Shown here one piece after another: positions 6,595 through 9,708 of a DNA stretch of 9,708 bases. The DNA is taken from contig JALSUN010000119.1 in NCBI GenBank assembly GCA_027061425.1, positions 1 through 9,708 of the forward strand, given 5' to 3'. The notes below the pieces were generated by a model, which was given only the letters and a program-made list of their open reading frames with translations, had not been told where the DNA came from and did not search any database. A program made the translations under genes and the position numbers. This DNA comes from Helicobacteraceae bacterium (GTDB taxonomy: Bacteria > Campylobacterota > Campylobacteria > Campylobacterales > Sulfurimonadaceae). Numbering within the stretch: position 1 is the first letter of the stretch; every line of letters starts with the position of its first letter.

Positions 6595-8457
6595 CTAAAA
6601 TTTTATGGTGAATTTAGCACCCTTTAATGTGTTTGAAGCGACAAGAGTACCATCAAGACTCTCTTCAACTATCATCTTGGACATATAGAGTCCAATTCCT
6701 GTACCTTGTGACTCAAACTTGGTTGTAAAATAAGGCTCAAACACTTTTTTCAGATGCTCTTCTCTAATACCACCAGCATTGTCTTCTACCTCTATTACAT
6801 AGCTACTTTTCGTTTTAGCTATTTTTATTTTTATCCATTTCTCGCTCTGATCACTCTGCTTTAACGCATCTCTTGCGTTGTTTAGCAGTACTAAAACCAC
6901 CTGAATCAATTCACCTTCTATAACATAGACTTTCTCTTCACACTCTATTACTTTTTTAATGCTGATCTCATTTTCTATAAAACTGTTTACAACAAGATCA
7001 AGTGCTTTATCTACTATAGTTTCTAAAGTTGTCTCTATTTTTGCTTTATCTGTGCTCAAATAACTGTTAAAGTCATGAATCGTTTTAGACATATATTCTG
7101 TAAGTGTCTCTATTTGCTCTAAATTTTTGTCTAATGACGCTTCATTCAAGGTTTTAAGTCTGAAGTCCGTCTCTATTTTCATAGCAACAGAGTTGATCTC
7201 AGAGAGAGGTTGTCGCCACTGATGAGCGATATGGCTAAGCATCTCTCCCATGGAAGCCAGTTTGGACTGGGCATGAAGGATTCTGGTCTTCTCTGCCAGT
7301 TGCATTTGACTCACCTTGTAGCGATAGGCCAGACCCATGGAGAGGAGTGTGATCTCGACAATAATACCTACTTGAAATATGTTTGCTGTAAATTCATTTC
7401 TTACAATCAAGCCAGCAGCAAGAAGACTTGTCAAAACAATAGCTACTAACATCGTGATCCAACCAAACAGATAAAATAGAGCCAGCCGTTGTTTCAGTAC
7501 AAAGGTATAGTAGAAAGAGACAAACAGTAAAAAGAGACTGATCGGAGTCATGATGTTGTTAGCAAAAAGCCCTGTAAAACCTATAAATATATCGTTCAAC
7601 ATTAAAATAAAAGTGATAATTATAAATGCCATGAGCATTTTATCTATCTTTTTTGTATGTTTTGAAGTACTTAGAAAGCTTCTCAAAAACTCTATGGCCA
7701 AAATAATCGACAAATATATAAGAAATTTAGGGACGTTACCAGCACCTACATTATAGTCATTAGGAAAAAGGTACTGACTCATAATACCATTATAATAGAG
7801 CATCACGACCATCAGGACAACATGGTAAATGATGTAGACTAAAAAAGTTCTCTCTCTAATAAAGAGATAGAGTATAAGATTATAGATAAACATAATCATC
7901 AGTGCCCCAAAGAAAAAGGCATGGACGATTTTTTTAAATACTACATCATCCAGATAAGCCTTCTTTGTAGTGACCTCATACGTTAGATCTGACTTATGTG
8001 CATTGGTAAACTTAATATAAAGACTCTTTTTTTGGTCTGCATCTGCACTTAGATCAATAGCGATCTGCGCATCGGCATAGGGTCTGTTGTTAAAAGGCAC
8101 CATGTCCCCCACACTGTAGAGCAAGGAACCATTGCTCTCATAAACATCCATACGATCCAAACGTATGTCTAAAAACTTCAGAACCTTCTTCACCGGATGG
8201 CTACTTCTGTTCTCTATGTCAACCTTCATCCACAAACTGATATTTTTGGGGAACCTTGAGTTAGAACATTTCAGTGTATGGACAAAAAGTTGTTTTTCTT
8301 GTTGACGTACTTCATCTATAGAGTATGTTTGATTGGTTTCGACAAAATAACTTATGGTCACTTCAGAGGGGTCACACACTAATGTGGCAAGGAGTGTCAG
8401 TGACAGGAGCCACATCATACTCACATATTTTAACATTTTTGCTCTTTTTGATGCCAA
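6595..8457 (-). CDS. 7TMR-DISM sensor histidine kinase
   Basis: This is a membrane sensor kinase that should phosphorylate the response regulator encoded just upstream. It has 620 residues. A hydrophobic N-terminal segment (about 11-27) leads to a periplasmic domain of the 7TMR-DISMED2 type (about 30-170). Seven membrane helices follow, at roughly 178-200, 203-222, 243-258, 274-292, 303-321, 327-350 and 358-378. After a helical linker, the dimerisation box SHIAHQWRQPL carries the phospho-acceptor His412. The ATPase domain has an N box (LLNNARDAL, Asn526/Asn527), a G1 box (VEDNAGGI, Asp559), an F box (FEPYFTTK) and a G2 box (GTGIGL). All catalytic boxes are intact. The start appears to be TTG at 8455-8457, preceded by a strong TAAGGGG; an ATG seven codons in (8434-8436) has a poorer site. 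DISMED2 domains are carbohydrate-binding-like in the family, but the ligand here is unknown. Confidence 0.94.
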   Translation of the reverse strand: MASKRAKMLKYVSMMWLLSLTLLATLVCDPSEVTISYFVETNQTYSIDEVRQQEKQLFVHTLKCSNSRFPKNISLWMKVDIENRSSHPVKKVLKFLDIRLDRMDVYESNGSLLYSVGDMVPFNNRPYADAQIAIDLSADADQKKSLYIKFTNAHKSDLTYEVTTKKAYLDDVVFKKIVHAFFFGALMIMFIYNLILYLFIRERTFLVYIIYHVVLMVVMLYYNGIMSQYLFPNDYNVGAGNVPKFLIYLSIILAIEFLRSFLSTSKHTKKIDKMLMAFIIITFILMLNDIFIGFTGLFANNIMTPISLFLLFVSFYYTFVLKQRLALFYLFGWITMLVAIVLTSLLAAGLIVRNEFTANIFQVGIIVEITLLSMGLAYRYKVSQMQLAEKTRILHAQSKLASMGEMLSHIAHQWRQPLSEINSVAMKIETDFRLKTLNEASLDKNLEQIETLTEYMSKTIHDFNSYLSTDKAKIETTLETIVDKALDLVVNSFIENEISIKKVIECEEKVYVIEGELIQVVLVLLNNARDALKQSDQSEKWIKIKIAKTKSSYVIEVEDNAGGIREEHLKKVFEPYFTTKFESQGTGIGLYMSKMIVEESLDGTLVASNTLKGAKFTIKF

Positions 8458-8462
8458 CAGAA

Positions 8463-8469
8463 CCCCTTA
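8463..8469 (-). promoter_or_regulatory. Ribosome-binding site of the kinase, overlapping the regulator's stop codon
   Basis: TAAGGGG on the minus strand includes the regulator's TAA stop and lies five bases before the kinase TTG. It decides in favour of the TTG start and points to coupled translation of regulator and kinase. Confidence 0.6.
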
Positions 8470-9147
8470 CGCAAGTCTATAGTAACCACCGTAACTGTTA
8501 AGTAAGGTACCCTCCGGAAGTTTTTTACGAAGCTTTTTGACCAGAGTTCTCACAGAACTTTCATTATACTCTGTCTCAAAGTCTCTCCAGACATGAAAAA
8601 AGATATCATGAGAGGAGACCTCACTGTTTTTATATCCGCACAGGAGTGATAAAAGACGTTTTTCAAACTGTGTCAGTACGATCACTTCACCGTCTCTATA
8701 AAGCTCTTTTGTCTGCTCGTCCCACCTGGTGTTTGAGTCTATTCTACAGATGTAACTTCCCTCATCATAACGTGGCAGTGTCTCTAAAGCCAGATCTACA
8801 GCAGCACTTAACTTCTTTCTATTAATGGGTTTTAACAAGTAGTTTACGACATCAAGTCCCAGCGCTGTCATCAGACGATCTCTGTCGTCATGTGCTGAGA
8901 GTATGACTATTTTTGTATGCGGAGAGAGCGCACGCACCTCTTTGATAAAACTGAGCCCGTCCATATGAGGCATGTTGATGTCTGTCAGTATAATTTGGGG
9001 TTTATGTCTTTTAAACAGAGAGAGTGCCTCTTCTCCATCACCTGCTTCTAAAAACTCAAAATCGTAACGTGCCTTCAAATACTCTATATGATTAGATCGC
9101 GTTTCGCTCTCATCTTCTGCATATAATAATGTTAATTTATGACTCAT
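8467..9147 (-). CDS. OmpR/PhoB-family response regulator
   Basis: A 226-residue cytoplasmic transcription factor. The receiver domain (about 1-122) has the acidic pair Glu11/Asp12, phospho-acceptor Asp56 in ILTDINMPHMDG, switch Ser84 in VILSAHDD and Lys106 in YLLKPIN. A linker is followed by a winged-helix DNA-binding domain (about 150-226) with LTQFEKRLLSLL, the recognition region NESSVRTLVKKLRKKL and the C-terminal hairpin NSYGGYYRLA. The ATG at 9145-9147 is preceded by AAAAAGG about nine bases away. Nine bases separate its stop from the kinase start, so the two are surely cotranscribed and form a two-component pair. The upstream region contains a TATAAT box, an imperfect palindrome and 11-base-period repeats, so autoregulation is plausible. 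The target genes are unknown; the divergent small gene and the downstream NIT-like gene are the nearest candidates. Confidence 0.95.
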   Translation of the reverse strand: MSHKLTLLYAEDESETRSNHIEYLKARYDFEFLEAGDGEEALSLFKRHKPQIILTDINMPHMDGLSFIKEVRALSPHTKIVILSAHDDRDRLMTALGLDVVNYLLKPINRKKLSAAVDLALETLPRYDEGSYICRIDSNTRWDEQTKELYRDGEVIVLTQFEKRLLSLLCGYKNSEVSSHDIFFHVWRDFETEYNESSVRTLVKKLRKKLPEGTLLNSYGGYYRLA

Positions 9148-9173
9148 AATGAAGTACCTTTTTATGTTACGAA

Positions 9174-9179
9174 ATTATA
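9174..9179 (-). promoter_or_regulatory. -10 box of the regulator/kinase operon
   Basis: TATAAT (in GGGTGTATAATTTCG) on the minus strand gives a predicted transcript start near 9167, about 20 bases before the regulator ATG, with the ribosome-binding site between. No consensus -35 box is present; its usual place abuts the end of the palindrome at 9180-9198, consistent with activator dependence. Confidence 0.5.
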
Positions 9180-9198
9180 CACCCTCATTATTAGAGTG
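9180..9198. promoter_or_regulatory. Imperfect 19-base palindrome directly upstream of the regulator's -10 box
   Basis: CACCCTCATTATTAGAGTG has two nine-base half-sites, CACCCTCAT and (inverted) CACTCTAAT, identical at seven of nine positions around a central T at 9189. It fills the space between the -10 box and the expected -35 position, where a bound dimer would affect transcription. It could be an operator for another regulator, because OmpR-family proteins usually bind direct repeats. Confidence 0.35.
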
Positions 9199-9228
9199 CA
9201 TTTAAACAGACATTTTTTATAAGTTTTT

Positions 9229-9248
9229 CACAGTTTGAACACACTTTG
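9229..9248. promoter_or_regulatory. Direct repeat with 11-base period, candidate OmpR-family binding site
   Basis: CACAGTTTG at 9229-9237 and CACACTTTG at 9240-9248 match at eight of nine positions and start exactly 11 bases apart, the spacing typical for tandem OmpR/PhoB-family subunits. A weaker third copy (ATAAGTTTT, 9219-9227) may precede them. The site lies roughly 60-80 bases upstream of the predicted starts of both divergent transcripts, so the neighbouring regulator could act on both. Confidence 0.4.
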
Positions 9249-9291
9249 CTGTTACTGTTTTCTAAATTTTACCTTCTGAATCATATCGCTG

Positions 9292-9297
9292 TATAAG
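9292..9297 (+). promoter_or_regulatory. Candidate -10 box of the small basic protein gene
   Basis: TATAAG (in GCTGTATAAGAGG) would start transcription near 9304, about 18 bases before the ATG, leaving room for the AAGGTG ribosome-binding site at 9312-9317. No clear -35 box is seen. Confidence 0.4.
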
Positions 9298-9321
9298 AGG
9301 GTCTCATCATCAAGGTGCATC

Positions 9322-9600
9322 ATGTCAGAAGTAAAAATTATTCGACCCACAAAAGTGCACTCAAAAAAGAGAATAGACCTGCACCTAGACCTTCATGAGC
9401 AGGTCAACGCCATGGCGAAAAATGGGTGGAAGGTTGTTGGGGCTGGACCACAAAGAGAGGTCAAAGTTAAACAGGGTTTTGTTGTAGAGCTCTTAAGAAA
9501 TGTCCCTTTCGTAAAAGTCATTGTCAACAAGGTCATTCCACAGAGAACCCAATCAAGCAGTAGCATTGTTATGAAAAGAGAGAAAAAAACAGTACTTTAG
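9322..9600 (+). CDS. Small basic protein of unknown function (DUF4177-like helix-GW motif)
   Basis: I do not recognise the family with confidence. The protein has 92 residues, is rich in Lys and Arg, and has no signal peptide or clear membrane helix, so it is probably cytoplasmic. A likely helix followed by GW, LHEQVNAMAKNGWKVVGAG at 24-42, resembles the pattern of DUF4177-type small proteins (helix, then GWE/K-V-V). A hydrophobic stretch, GFVVELLRNVPFVKVIV at 52-68, comes next, then a Ser/Lys-rich tail that looks disordered. The ATG has a good ribosome-binding site, AAGGTG four bases upstream, and a plausible -10 box, which together support a real gene. It is transcribed divergently from the response regulator and shares its intergenic region, so it may be a target of that two-component system. 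No terminator hairpin is evident downstream. Confidence 0.65.
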   Translation: MSEVKIIRPTKVHSKKRIDLHLDLHEQVNAMAKNGWKVVGAGPQREVKVKQGFVVELLRNVPFVKVIVNKVIPQRTQSSSSIVMKREKKTVL

Positions 9601-9708
9601 AACCACAAACGTAAATGTACTAGAAGTCTGTCTGATTCCACTACATACCTAAAAGCATCACAATTCCCACAATATCAGTAACGCTTTCTTCACCATCTTA
9701 AATGACGC

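Noticed and set aside
8374..8457. Lipoprotein signal at the kinase N-terminus (LATLVC)
   Set aside because: The residue before the cysteine is Val, not Gly/Ala/Ser, so it does not fit a lipobox, and the protein is a multi-spanning membrane kinase.
9589..9624. Hairpin AGTAC...GTACT after the small gene
   Set aside because: The stem is only five base pairs with a long loop and no T-run, so it does not support a terminator.
9641..9708. Possible 3' end of a minus-strand gene entering from the right edge
   Set aside because: One minus-strand frame is open from the edge to a stop at 9658-9660, but this is only 16 codons. Another frame gives a protein-like ending (TDIVGIVMLLGM, stop at 9641-9643) but is closed by a stop at 9698-9700 and has no standard start. 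Too little sequence to call.

Overview
The window looks like a chromosomal segment of a free-living Campylobacterota bacterium, perhaps of the Sulfurimonas/Sulfurovum type. This is an inference from several traits: AT-rich intergenic DNA, promoters with a recognisable -10 box but no clear -35 box, tightly packed overlapping genes, and a sensor kinase with the AHQWRQPL phosphorylation box common in that phylum. No rRNA, tRNA, CRISPR array, insertion sequence or phage gene was seen.

Layout, left to right. (1) Positions 1-737, minus strand: most of a transaldolase gene whose 3' end lies outside the window. (2) Positions 843-4404 (or 4413), minus strand: three genes joined by 4-base overlaps. In transcription order they are a short AMP-forming acyl/aryl ligase, an exported beta-lactamase-fold serine hydrolase, and a FabF-type beta-ketoacyl synthase with an intact active site. 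The ligase and synthase suggest activation and elongation of an acyl chain on a carrier. The exported hydrolase suggests a later periplasmic step. No carrier protein, reductase or dehydratase is present, so the product is unknown. (3) Positions 4691-5665, plus strand: a probable outer-membrane beta-barrel protein, divergent from the ligase operon. Its stop codon overlaps that of the next gene, which converges on it. (4) Positions 5662-9147, minus strand: a signalling cluster. An OmpR-type response regulator comes first, then a 7TMR-DISM histidine kinase whose ribosome-binding site overlaps the regulator's stop codon, then a secreted protein resembling a stand-alone nitrate/nitrite-sensing (NIT) domain. 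(5) Positions 9322-9600, plus strand: a small basic protein of unknown function, divergent from the regulator. The shared 174-base intergenic region contains an 11-base-period direct repeat and an imperfect palindrome that are candidate operators. (6) Positions 9601-9708: no supported feature.

Two parts deserve most attention. One is the ligase/exported hydrolase/ketosynthase operon, a possible small lipid or polyketide-like pathway. The other is the regulator/kinase/NIT-like set, a possible three-component sensory system in which a secreted helical domain works with a 7TM kinase. Both functional proposals are inferences; the gene boundaries and motifs are read from the sequence.
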